NCBI GenBank assembly: GCA_965371225.1
Contig: CBDUXP010000023.1
Span: forward strand, 1 to 55,827
Origin: CBDUXP01 sp965371225 [NCBI: uncultured bacterium]
Lineage (GTDB): Bacteria > Abyssobacteria > SURF-5 > CBDUXP01
Reading direction: 5' to 3'
DNA: 55,827 nucleotides
The position numbers were made by a program, and so were the translations under genes. The notes under the pieces are model-generated. The model worked only from the letters and a program-made list of their open reading frames with translations. It was not told the DNA's origin and made no database searches. Position 1 is the stretch's first letter, and the number at the start of each line of letters is the position of its first letter. This document shows, piece after piece, positions 39,223 through 47,993 of this stretch.

Positions 39223-40215
39223 ATGGACCTACACGACGCCCGCATACTCCTGATCGGGGGCGCCGGCCTCATCGGCAGCCACGTGGTGGAAGCCTTGCTG
39301 GCGACCGACGTGCGCGACGTGATCGTGTACGACAATTTCTGCCGCGGCACGCAGGAGAACCTGGCGCAGGCGCTGGAGGATCCCCGCTGCACGGTGTTCG
39401 ATCTCGGCGGCGACATTCTGCACCCGGATCTGTTGGCCACCGCCATGGACGGCGTAGACGGGGTGGTGCATCTGGCCGCGCTCTGGCTCTTGCACTGTCA
39501 CGAGTTTCCTCGGTCCGCGTTCGAGGTGAACATTGCCGGAACGTTCAACGTGCTCGAAGCCGCCCGGCAGGCCGGCGTCAAAAAGGTGGTGTATTCCTCC
39601 AGCGCGTCGGTGTACGGAGATGCGGTAATCACCCCTATGACGGAGGACCATCCGTTCAACAACACGACCTTCTACGGGGCGACGAAGATTGCCGGCGAGG
39701 CCATGTTCCACGCGTACCATCACCGGTACGGGCTGGATTGGGTGGGGCTCCGCTACATGAACGTCTACGGCCCGCGGCAGGACTATCGCGGCGCCTATAT
39801 CGCGGTCATTATGAAGGTGCTCGACCGGATTGACGCCGGTCTGCCCCCCATCGTGTACGGCGACGGCTCGCAAACTTACGACTTCATCGCCGTGAGCGAC
39901 GTGGCGGAAGCCAACGTGTGCGCGCTGCGGAGCGACGTGACCGACCGGTGCTACAACGTCGGCTCCGGAACGGGCACCAGCATCCAGGCACTGTGCGAAC
40001 GCCTGCTGGAGCTCACGGGGACCTCACTCCAGCTGCAATACGAACCCGCGGGGCCCACGTTCGTCACGCAGCGCATCGGGTGCCCGGAAGCCGCCGCGCG
40101 GGACCTGGGTTTCCGCACGCAGGTGGACCTGGATGACGGGCTGCGCCGCCTCATCGCCTGGCGCCGGGACCACATCGCCGTCCAAGCAGCGTCCGTTGCC
40201 GTTCCTGAAGCCTGA
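39223..40215 (+). CDS. NAD-dependent nucleotide-sugar epimerase (GalE/WbpP-like)
   Basis: A 330-residue extended SDR with GGAGLIGSH at the cofactor site, SSSASVYGDA (catalytic Ser/Thr region), YGATK (Tyr-Lys pair), and RYMNVYGPRQ. The substrate is likely a UDP- or GDP-hexose supplying the neighbouring glycosyltransferases. ATG at 39223 is preceded by GAGGAAAGAGG. Only five bases separate it from the next gene, so it is cotranscribed with the glycosyltransferases. Confidence 0.88.
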   Translation: MDLHDARILLIGGAGLIGSHVVEALLATDVRDVIVYDNFCRGTQENLAQALEDPRCTVFDLGGDILHPDLLATAMDGVDGVVHLAALWLLHCHEFPRSAFEVNIAGTFNVLEAARQAGVKKVVYSSSASVYGDAVITPMTEDHPFNNTTFYGATKIAGEAMFHAYHHRYGLDWVGLRYMNVYGPRQDYRGAYIAVIMKVLDRIDAGLPPIVYGDGSQTYDFIAVSDVAEANVCALRSDVTDRCYNVGSGTGTSIQALCERLLELTGTSLQLQYEPAGPTFVTQRIGCPEAAARDLGFRTQVDLDDGLRRLIAWRRDHIAVQAASVAVPEA

Positions 40216-40220
40216 AGCCC

Positions 40221-41399
40221 GTGCGCGTTCTCCACGCCCCCGCCAACGTCGGGAATAACCCCTACTGTCTGGCCGAGGGGGAGCGCGCGCGGGGCCTGGA
40301 CAGCACGTGTCTGGTGCTCCGCCCGCCGCCGCTGGGATATCCCGCGCACGAATGTCTGCACTTGGAACGCGTTCCCCGCCCGTGGCGCGACCGCGTGGTC
40401 GACCGGCGGCTGGCGCGCGCCTTGAAGGAAGTCGACGTCTTCCACTTCAACTTCGGCCAGAGCTTCTACCATTTTCCGTACACCCATCCGCGCGCGGCCG
40501 AAAGCGGGAAGGACGTGCCACGCCTCCGCGACGCCGGGAAACGCATCTTCATGACGTGGCAAGGATGCGACGTGCGCCAGCAGGCCTACGTCCGCCAGCG
40601 ATTTCCCCTCAGCGCGTGCCAGAATCCCCGGTGCTACAACGGCATGTGCAATCCCCAGCTCGATGCGGCGCGGGCGCGGAGCGCGGCGTTCTGGACCACC
40701 CACGCGGATCGGCAATATTGCATCAGTCCCGACCTCGTCCGCCATGTCCCGGGCAGCGAATTCGTGCCGAACTGTGTGCTGGCTGCCGAGCCGCGTCGGG
40801 AGCCGCGCCGGCCCGGTCCCATTCGCATCGTGCATGCGCCTACGCAGCGGGAGGCCAAAGGCACCGCGTACGTCATTCGCGGCGTGGAGGCCCTGCGTGC
40901 GCATGCCGACGTGGAGCTGATCCTGGTCGAGGGCAAACCACACCAGGAAGCCCTGCGGCTGTACATGGAGGCGGACCTGGTGATCGATCAGGTGCTCATC
41001 GGCTGGTACGGGGGCTTCGCGTCGGAGGTCATGGCCCGCGGCATCCCGGTCGCCGCGTACCTGCGCCTGGAAGAGCTGCGCTACGTGCCGCGCGCATTCG
41101 CCGAGGCCTTGCCCGTCATCAACGTCACGCCTGACCGGTTGGCCGGGGTGCTGGCGGAGGTGCTCAGCCGGCCGGGCCTGCTGCAAGAGTTGGGAGAACG
41201 CGCGCGGGCGTTCGCCCAGCGGTGGCACGCGGCCAAGGCCGTCGCGGAGCGCATGGCGGCCGTGTACGCCGACCCCAGCCGGTCGCTGTATACCGAGGAG
41301 GAGGGGTTGCCTGCGGCCGCCCCCGCCACCCCGGACGCGGATCGCCTGGCGCCCATGCCGGCACTGGACCTCCCCTGGTGGGTGCGCGGATGCGCGTAG
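40221..41399 (+). CDS. GT-B-type glycosyltransferase, first of three paralogues
   Basis: A 392-residue protein starting with GTG (RVLHAPANVGNNP). Conserved blocks DVFHFNFGQSF, GKRIFMTWQGCD, IRIVHAPTQREAKGT and LVIDQVLIGWYGGFASEVMA give a GT4-like fold; the last block holds the acidic E of the usual donor-binding region. A CX4CX4C cysteine set (CQNPRCYNGMC) is shared with the next protein. It aligns along its full length with the product of 41390-42562, so the two genes arose by tandem duplication; their ends overlap by ten bases. Sugar specificity is unknown. Confidence 0.82.
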   Translation: MRVLHAPANVGNNPYCLAEGERARGLDSTCLVLRPPPLGYPAHECLHLERVPRPWRDRVVDRRLARALKEVDVFHFNFGQSFYHFPYTHPRAAESGKDVPRLRDAGKRIFMTWQGCDVRQQAYVRQRFPLSACQNPRCYNGMCNPQLDAARARSAAFWTTHADRQYCISPDLVRHVPGSEFVPNCVLAAEPRREPRRPGPIRIVHAPTQREAKGTAYVIRGVEALRAHADVELILVEGKPHQEALRLYMEADLVIDQVLIGWYGGFASEVMARGIPVAAYLRLEELRYVPRAFAEALPVINVTPDRLAGVLAEVLSRPGLLQELGERARAFAQRWHAAKAVAERMAAVYADPSRSLYTEEEGLPAAAPATPDADRLAPMPALDLPWWVRGCA

Positions 41400-42562
41400 G
41401 CCCCGGGCGCGTGCTGCACGCGCCGCACAACGTGGGCAATCATCCGGCCACGCTCGCGGCAGCCGAACGCGCGTTGGGCCTGGACAGCCGCTGCCTGTCC
41501 ATCTTTCGCTCCCCCCTGGCCTATCGCGAAGATGAGAACCTGGCCCTGGACACATACAGCCGGCGGCGGCGGCGGGCCGCGCTGGAACGCCGGTTGGCGC
41601 AGGCGCTGCGCGAGACGGATGTCTTCCATTTCAACTTCGGGCAAAGCTTCTTCTACCACGCGTACGACGATCGCCGCCGGGCGGACAGCGGGAGTGATGC
41701 AGCGCAGATTGCCGAAGCCGGCAAGCGCATGTTCATGACCTGGCAGGGCTGCGACGCGCGGCAACAGGCGTACGTGCAGAGCCGGTTCGCCGTCGCCGCG
41801 TGTCACGACGCCCGATGCTGGAACGGAATCTGCAACCCCGGCCGCGACCGCAGCCGGGCGGAGGACGTGGCGCTGTGGACGCGCTACGCCGCCCGGCAGT
41901 TCTGTCTGAACCCCGATCTCGTGCGGATGGTGCCGGGAAGCGAGTTTTTGCCGTACGCCGTCGCCCCGCCTTCCGGAGGCCGACCGCGCGTGGACGCGCA
42001 CCGCCGGCTCCGCGTGGTGCATGCGCCTACGCAACGGGCCACGAAGGGGAGCGACCACATCTGCGCCGCCATGGAGGTGCTCCAGACGGAATTGGATATT
42101 GAGTTTCGGCTGGTCGAGGGGCTGCCCCATCATGAAGCCCTGCGCCTGTACGCGGAGGCCGACCTGGCCATCGACCAAGTTTTAGTCGGCTGGTACGGCG
42201 GCTTCGCCGTCGAAGCCATGCACTTGGGCATTCCGGTGGCCGCGTTCATCCGCCCGGACGATCTGATGTACGTGCCCGGCGCAATGCGCGCGGAGCTACC
42301 CATCATCAACACGCCGCCGGATCAACTGGTCCAGGTGCTGCGGGATTGGTTGCGCCGCCCAGACGCCTTGGCCGCGCGCGGCGCGCAGAGCCGGGCGTTC
42401 GCCGCGAGATGGCACGCCCCGGCGTCCGTCGCCGAACGCACCGCGCGCGTCTATGAGGACACCGACGCACCCCTGTACTTGGACAGCGAAGGGCCGCCCG
42501 CGCGCGGACCAGCGCATCCGGATGCGGATCGCACCCTGGCGCCCATCACCTTTTCCGCATAG
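41390..42562 (+). CDS. GT-B-type glycosyltransferase, second of three paralogues
   Basis: A 390-residue protein beginning MRVGPGRVLHAPHNVGN at ATG 41390, inside the end of the preceding paralogue gene. It shares TDVFHFNFGQSF, GKRMFMTWQGCDARQQAYV, CHDARCWNGIC (CX4CX4C), LRVVHAPTQRATKGS and AIDQVLVGWYGGFAVEAM with the upstream protein. Both proteins end in a similar proline-rich tail with HPDADR or TPDADR. Tandem copies suggest consecutive additions of related sugars to one repeat unit. Confidence 0.82.
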   Translation: MRVGPGRVLHAPHNVGNHPATLAAAERALGLDSRCLSIFRSPLAYREDENLALDTYSRRRRRAALERRLAQALRETDVFHFNFGQSFFYHAYDDRRRADSGSDAAQIAEAGKRMFMTWQGCDARQQAYVQSRFAVAACHDARCWNGICNPGRDRSRAEDVALWTRYAARQFCLNPDLVRMVPGSEFLPYAVAPPSGGRPRVDAHRRLRVVHAPTQRATKGSDHICAAMEVLQTELDIEFRLVEGLPHHEALRLYAEADLAIDQVLVGWYGGFAVEAMHLGIPVAAFIRPDDLMYVPGAMRAELPIINTPPDQLVQVLRDWLRRPDALAARGAQSRAFAARWHAPASVAERTARVYEDTDAPLYLDSEGPPARGPAHPDADRTLAPITFSA

Positions 42563-42583
42563 AGAACCAAACCGCGCACTGCC

Positions 42584-44776
42584 GTGACCGTCCTTGTTTA
42601 CATCACTGTGGTCCTCGTGGCCGCCGGGTTCGCCGCCTTCGGCCTGACGCTGTCCGACCACCGCCGCAAACTGCGCAATCTCAAAAACCGAGCGGCGGCG
42701 CCGGCGGAACCGGCCGCACCCGCGGTGGCGCCGACGAATCCGGTGCGGACGGCCACCAAGCGGATGTTTACCGCCCCCGTCCGCACGCCCGTGTTCGCGC
42801 GGACGGATGACGTCACCAACCTGTTCTGGCTCGGACAGACGCGGTACGACGGCACGCTCGCCGTGGAGCCCTGCCCAGATCCCCCGCCGCCGCAATCGCT
42901 CCTGTACTGGGACGGGGTGGTAGCGCCGCCCGGGCCGCCCGCCACGCGATTCGCCCGCCTGGCGCGCCTTACGCCGTACCCAGACGTGTACGTGCAGTGG
43001 GAAACTTTCCTGTCCGCGTTCGATCCGTGTGAGGTGCCGACGCCGAGCGCATTCGCGGGCATGACGTGGACGCGCAAACCGGAAGGATGGCGCCCCGAGG
43101 ATCCCGCGGCCGCGCCTTCCGTATCCTGCGCCGCGCTGGACCTGGCGCAACAACTGTGGCGTGCCCACCGCGCAGGTGACTCACTCCCCGACGCGGTGGA
43201 CACTTTACCCCAGGACGGGCTCTTTGCGGTGGATCCCGATGGCAGGGTCCCGTCGCTGGCGGGGCAGGCGGCGCTCTGCCTTGCGTTGCACGAGGCGGGA
43301 CGCACCGCGGCCGCGGAGGCAGGTGTGGTGGCCCTGCGCGATCAGCTCAGCCTGTGGCTCGGCCCGGAGTGGACGCTGCGCCGCGGCCCGCATCCCGCGC
43401 GCGACCCAGCGGCCGACGCCCGCGCCGCCGCCCCGTGGCTGTTCGGCCTCTACCTGTGGCGCAAAGACGGCTGGTTCGCCCGCGCCGCGTGGCGCCTCGC
43501 TGGAAGTTCCGAGCCGGCGCAGTGGATCGACGCGCTGGAGGAGGGCAATCGGTTCAACGTGTATCCGATCCCACCCCCAGGCGGGATCGCCAGGAACGTG
43601 GCGCATCGCCCATGGTGGCGCCCCAGACTTACGTGGCTCTTCCGTGGCCTGTGTTACCTGTCCGTTCCATTACTGCGGTGGCGCGCGCGCTCACCGCACC
43701 GAACGCTGTGGGGCGTAGGTGCAGTGCTGACGATCCGACAAAACGCATTGGCAGATGAGCTATTGGGTTTCGAATCGAACACGTTGGTCGCGCGCCAAAA
43801 CCGACACGGTATTCCTTACGACTACAACATGGATGAGGATCATTGGAAGGGTCGCTTACTACGCGAACGAGGTTGGCGCACGCTGCTGTGGGCGCTCTGG
43901 CGTTTCGATATCTTTCACTACTTTCTGGACCGGGGGATCATGCTGGGTCGCCCGGTGGGTACCCTCAACGCGGAGGAGCTGCGGCTGTTGAACGCCGCCG
44001 GTAAGCGGCTCTTCTTTTACACCTACGGCGCCGACGTGCGGACACGCGACGAGACGTTGGCGCTGGGACCGCTGAACTGTTGCACGTACTGCCCGGCGGT
44101 CGGCGAATTCTGCGTCTGCGATTCCACGCGTGGACACGCCAACGTGGCGCTGGCCGCCCAGTATGCCGATGCCGTGGTCGCCTTGGGGGACATGGCACTC
44201 TACGTTCCCAACCCGCGGACGGACATCTGGTTTTGGCCGGTAGACACGGAGCGCGTGCCGTTTGTGGGAGCGCCCCAACGCGCACCACAAGACGAAGTGG
44301 TCATCGTCCACGCGCCCAATCATCGGTTCTTCAAGGGCACCGACTACCTACTGGATACGGTCGCCCGCTTACGAAATCGCGGCATCCGCGTGCGGGTGGA
44401 TCTCGTGGAAGGGCTCTCCAATGAGGCCGCGCTGCAACGTTACGCGGCGGCGGATATTGTCGCCGACCAGTTTCTCATTGGCGGGGTTGGCTACTTTGCG
44501 CTCGAAGGGATGGCCATGGGGAAGCCGGTGCTCTGCTACGTTCGGAGGGAAGATTGGTTAATCGCCCCCGAGGAGTGTCCGGTCGTACGGACGCAGATCG
44601 CAACCCTGGAATCAGACCTGGTAGCGCTCCTTACTGACGCCGACCGGCGGGCGGAACTCGGGCGTCAAGGACGGCGCTACGTCGAGAAATATCTCACGGT
44701 GAAAGCCGTCGCCGCCCGGCTCGCCACGATGTATCAGGACCACGGCATTCCCGTGCCGCGGCCTCCGGCGTCCTGA
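42584..44776 (+). CDS. Membrane-anchored large protein with C-terminal glycosyltransferase domain
   Basis: A 730-residue protein. Residues 1-22 are a membrane anchor with little loop outside. Residues 60-340 are an unassigned region that looks helical, with LAGQAALCLALHEAGR and LWRKDGWFARAAWRLAG. From about 385 to the end it is homologous to the two preceding glycosyltransferases (DIFHYFLDRGIML, GKRLFFYTYGADVRTRDE, VIVHAPNHRFFKGTDYL, VADQFLIGGVGYFALEGMAMG). Instead of CX4CX4C it has CCTYCPAVGEFCVC. GTG at 42584 follows the second paralogue by 21 bases. The N-terminal half could bind or modify the acceptor glycan; that is a guess. Confidence 0.75.
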   Translation: MTVLVYITVVLVAAGFAAFGLTLSDHRRKLRNLKNRAAAPAEPAAPAVAPTNPVRTATKRMFTAPVRTPVFARTDDVTNLFWLGQTRYDGTLAVEPCPDPPPPQSLLYWDGVVAPPGPPATRFARLARLTPYPDVYVQWETFLSAFDPCEVPTPSAFAGMTWTRKPEGWRPEDPAAAPSVSCAALDLAQQLWRAHRAGDSLPDAVDTLPQDGLFAVDPDGRVPSLAGQAALCLALHEAGRTAAAEAGVVALRDQLSLWLGPEWTLRRGPHPARDPAADARAAAPWLFGLYLWRKDGWFARAAWRLAGSSEPAQWIDALEEGNRFNVYPIPPPGGIARNVAHRPWWRPRLTWLFRGLCYLSVPLLRWRARSPHRTLWGVGAVLTIRQNALADELLGFESNTLVARQNRHGIPYDYNMDEDHWKGRLLRERGWRTLLWALWRFDIFHYFLDRGIMLGRPVGTLNAEELRLLNAAGKRLFFYTYGADVRTRDETLALGPLNCCTYCPAVGEFCVCDSTRGHANVALAAQYADAVVALGDMALYVPNPRTDIWFWPVDTERVPFVGAPQRAPQDEVVIVHAPNHRFFKGTDYLLDTVARLRNRGIRVRVDLVEGLSNEAALQRYAAADIVADQFLIGGVGYFALEGMAMGKPVLCYVRREDWLIAPEECPVVRTQIATLESDLVALLTDADRRAELGRQGRRYVEKYLTVKAVAARLATMYQDHGIPVPRPPAS

Positions 44777-44780
44777 CCAC

Positions 44781-45926
44781 CTACGCGGGGGGAACGCTCC
44801 CGCGAACGGCCACGCCATTCGGATTGGGGTTCGTTCCGCGCACGTTGAGGAGGCCCGCGTCCGTGTACCAGCCCACCACTTCGTCCTCCGTATGCCGCCA
44901 CGCGTGATGGGGATGGTACCAATCGAAATTCACCATATTGTTCTCTTCGAAAGTAAAGAGGTCGTTCCAGAAACACTTGAACATGGCGTAGTAGATGAAC
45001 CGCTGCACGGAATACGTACCAGCGGTAATGCCCAACACCGGGACATCCTCCGGAATAACGAGGTCTCCTGACACGCCGCTGAGCGCCTGCCCGACTTTGG
45101 TGATGCCTTCGCAGGCACGCAGACATTCCTCGGGAGTCAACTGCATGAGCGCCTCGCGCACGTGATCGTCACAAAACTCGCGCACTGGGCCCATCCTCTT
45201 ATAGACATGGATGAGCACCTCACCGCCGGGCGCCACGTGGCGCAGCATGGCCTGGAAGGCGGCGCGCGTATCCGGCGTGTGATGGAGCACGCCATCGCTA
45301 ACCGCGTAGTCAAACACCCCCTCCGCGAACGGCAGACGGAAGACATCCGCCTGCACCACATGGGCATTGGGGAGATCCCGCACCGCCGCATACGACGCGT
45401 CGGCACCGGCCGAGATGTCCGCACCCACCACCATTCCCGGGCACGCTTGCGCGGTCATGCGCAGCTTCTGCCCGGCGCCGGGCCCGACTTCGAGTATGTG
45501 GTCCTGCGTGGCCAGAAACGCGCGCAACTCATCGACAGAGGCCACGCCGAGCTTTGCGGCGTACCATGCGTCGTACATCGCCTCCTGATCGGGTTTACCC
45601 ACCGCGAAGCCCGCAAACTGCTCCCACTTCGGGTCGAATGTTTCACGGGTTTTCACCTTGCCCGCATCATCGCCTCCTGTTGCGCCAGGCACGGGGTCGG
45701 GGTCGGGGCACGCGGGGAGCCCGTAGACCTGCCGGAATTCTTCGTCGTGCTTGCGCAATGTGCCGACCAGTAAGCGAGGCACCCCATCCACCACCGGATA
45801 CCAGTAGTCCGCTTCTCCGCGAAGGATCCCGCGCACGATTTCGTCTCCCGCGGTTTCCAACGCCTCCAACTCCAAGGGGGCACCCGTCGCCGGATCGACA
45901 AGCCAGGCCACCAACTCAGGCTTCAC
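44781..45926 (-). CDS. SAM-dependent methyltransferase with Trm112-like N-terminus
   Basis: A 381-residue protein. The first 55 residues (LVDPATGAPLELE, YWYPVVDGVPRLL) resemble a Trm112/UPF0434 fold without its cysteines. The SAM-binding core is ILEVGPGAGQKLRM, with VGADISAGAD, VSDGVLHHTPD and VAPGGEVLIHVY. The C-terminus, from FWNDLFTFEENN, contains an aromatic- and histidine-rich stretch. The start is GTG at 45926, with GGAGGAA five bases upstream, overlapping the previous gene by 11 bases. It probably modifies a glycan or lipid-linked intermediate. Confidence 0.83.
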   Translation of the reverse strand: MKPELVAWLVDPATGAPLELEALETAGDEIVRGILRGEADYWYPVVDGVPRLLVGTLRKHDEEFRQVYGLPACPDPDPVPGATGGDDAGKVKTRETFDPKWEQFAGFAVGKPDQEAMYDAWYAAKLGVASVDELRAFLATQDHILEVGPGAGQKLRMTAQACPGMVVGADISAGADASYAAVRDLPNAHVVQADVFRLPFAEGVFDYAVSDGVLHHTPDTRAAFQAMLRHVAPGGEVLIHVYKRMGPVREFCDDHVREALMQLTPEECLRACEGITKVGQALSGVSGDLVIPEDVPVLGITAGTYSVQRFIYYAMFKCFWNDLFTFEENNMVNFDWYHPHHAWRHTEDEVVGWYTDAGLLNVRGTNPNPNGVAVRGSVPPA

Positions 45927-46821
45927 GCCGTTCCTCCGGTATCTGGTCAGCGTTGCCGCGCGGCACGAGGCAGTAGTAGAACTCGATCGCGGTGGCCTGG
46001 TATTCCTCGACCAATTTAAACCACGGCGCAATCATCTCCCCGAAACCGGCCTCAGTCACATGAAACAAATGGAATTCATCAACCGGTGCCACGTCACCCG
46101 ATAGCGGATCATACGGCGCGGCCTTCGGGAGGCAGGAGGTCCACACCACCAGCCGCCCGGCCGGGGTGAGAACACGCACGATTTCACCAAACACGCGATC
46201 GGGCACGAGGACGTGATCCAAAGATGTGGCGATCACCACGGTCTCGAAACTCGCGTCCGGCCACGGCAGGAACTCGGCCACCCCATGGACAAAAGCAAAA
46301 GGATGCGTGTCAGGTGGGGACAGCGGATCGATCCCCGCCAGCAGTTCGAGCGGATAGTCAGCCAAATAGCTGGGAACGGGCTGCGGCCCGCAGCCGATAT
46401 CCAACACGCGTCCTTGGAGGTGGCTGAACAGAAACCGGCGGAAAGACTGTGCGCCCTGGTGGTCTCCCATGCTGCAGCTTCGCTCGGGAATCTCTGCATA
46501 CTCGCGGCGATTGATTTCCAATAGTACAAACCAGGGCGGATAGGCGCGGGGCGCCAACTGCTCGAGCCGCGCGAGACTCTGCTCGAAGGCTGACACCTCC
46601 GGAGCGGTAACCCGCTGTCCGCACGTGCCGCACCACGGGCTTAGAACCGCTCGGGCGAGCGCGCGGTCCGCCCACGCCAACTTGGTCCGGATCGTCCCGG
46701 TTTCCGCCTCGACCGCCCGCATTTCCCGGCCGCTGATGTGCCGCTTTCCTTGCCGGCCGCGCACCCACTTCAACGCTTTCTCCAGCGTTTTTTCCATCCA
46801 GCGCCATCCTGGCGAACTCAT
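45916..46821 (-). CDS. SAM-dependent methyltransferase
   Basis: About 301 residues. An N-terminal helical region with CGTC precedes the class I core VLDIGCGPQPVPSYL, followed by LAGIDPLSPP and ATSLDHVLVPD. The start is uncertain: ATG at 46821 or ATG at 46797, the latter with AGGA at suitable spacing. A perfect hairpin (46824-46838, CAGGGGG/CCCCCTG) sits directly before the first candidate. Overlap with the next methyltransferase gene indicates a coupled pair acting on one product. Confidence 0.8.
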   Translation of the reverse strand: MSSPGWRWMEKTLEKALKWVRGRQGKRHISGREMRAVEAETGTIRTKLAWADRALARAVLSPWCGTCGQRVTAPEVSAFEQSLARLEQLAPRAYPPWFVLLEINRREYAEIPERSCSMGDHQGAQSFRRFLFSHLQGRVLDIGCGPQPVPSYLADYPLELLAGIDPLSPPDTHPFAFVHGVAEFLPWPDASFETVVIATSLDHVLVPDRVFGEIVRVLTPAGRLVVWTSCLPKAAPYDPLSGDVAPVDEFHLFHVTEAGFGEMIAPWFKLVEEYQATAIEFYYCLVPRGNADQIPEERREA

Positions 46822-46976
46822 GGCAGGGGGGCCCCCTGATGAAGCACGTCGAGGGAGGAAGGCGTCATGCACCTGGCGACGGAAGCGCGCGGGGACGTGA
46901 GCATGGAAAGCGAGGTATCGGACTATACCGCTGGGCCCAAACGGAGTCAACGTGGGCGGTGCGGGCGCGTGGCGGG

Positions 46977-47987
46977 CTACGCGTCGCAGACGTAGGCCGG
47001 ATGGATCGTCACAACAATTCGGCTTCCAGCCTCGGCCGCCCGCAGAAATTCCAGCACGTCGGTGGTGGTCACGGGATACCGGAACGCCCGTTGGGGATGA
47101 TGCTCACCGATGGCCCACGTGTCGCGCCCTAGAAGCCAGATGCTGACGTCATACGCCCGGTCGAAGAGGGGATTATCTACCAGGTACAACCGGAGCCAAT
47201 CCGCAGAACGCACTGCATCCGCCGGCGGTTGCAGATACCGGGCCACCGCGTCGGAATCCCGCGGGGCCACTGGGACCGGATAATTGCCTTCGTACCGGAT
47301 TCCCAGCTCGGCCGCGTCGACCACCCCAAGCGGAATGCGACGGCCATTGGCCTGGATGGCGTCACGGCCCTCCAGGCGGTATTGCCGAAACACCTCGAAA
47401 TTCTCTGCGCCGTACGCGGCGGCAGAGTTATGCGCCACGACGCCGCGGACGCGCACACCTTGTTTCCGTAGCCAATTGAGCTCGGTGCGTACGGCGCCCG
47501 CTCCGTCAATCCCATGATCGAGGTAGAGACTCAGGGGATCACAGTGCAATCCAATCTCCACTCCCGTGAGAAGCAAGGCGTGCACGAGTTCGGCGGCGCC
47601 CGGATGGCGCCGAAACGTGCCACGCCGAGAAACGCGCCCGTAGTACGGGCTCGTGTGTAACAAATAGAACGACCCAGGGATTCCGACCCGGGCCAGATGT
47701 CGCGCCGCGCGCAATGCCGTACGGCAATCGCCGTCCACGTCATGGCGCAATGCCACCCGGATCCGCCCCGCCGCAAGCGGCTCCATCAATTGCGCCAACG
47801 GCAGCACCTCGATCCGGCGCTCTGCTTGCAGCGCCCCGACTACGGTCCGGTAAAGCTGAAAGGGGTTCGTCAAGCCCCGCTCGGCCTGCTCCGCATTCAG
47901 TACGTCACATCGCGTGAACGCCCTACGCAGACTATGCTTTCCGGTTTTAACGCGATACCGGCGAAAGCCGTGGCGACCGAAGAACAC
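46977..47987 (-). CDS. Polysaccharide deacetylase-like protein
   Basis: A 336-residue protein whose core resembles the NodB/polysaccharide-deacetylase fold: ALRHDVDGD (the usual metal-binding aspartates), GIPGSFYLLHTS, GVEIGLHCDP (second motif, histidine) and VVAHNSAAAYG. A final DVLEFLRAAEAGSRIVVTIHP fits the last strand. No signal peptide is seen, so it should act in the cytoplasm on a sugar intermediate. GTG at 47987 lies six bases after the sulfotransferase gene; the ribosome binding site is weak. Confidence 0.65.
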   Translation of the reverse strand: MFFGRHGFRRYRVKTGKHSLRRAFTRCDVLNAEQAERGLTNPFQLYRTVVGALQAERRIEVLPLAQLMEPLAAGRIRVALRHDVDGDCRTALRAARHLARVGIPGSFYLLHTSPYYGRVSRRGTFRRHPGAAELVHALLLTGVEIGLHCDPLSLYLDHGIDGAGAVRTELNWLRKQGVRVRGVVAHNSAAAYGAENFEVFRQYRLEGRDAIQANGRRIPLGVVDAAELGIRYEGNYPVPVAPRDSDAVARYLQPPADAVRSADWLRLYLVDNPLFDRAYDVSIWLLGRDTWAIGEHHPQRAFRYPVTTTDVLEFLRAAEAGSRIVVTIHPAYVCDA

Positions 47988-47993
47988 GCCGCG

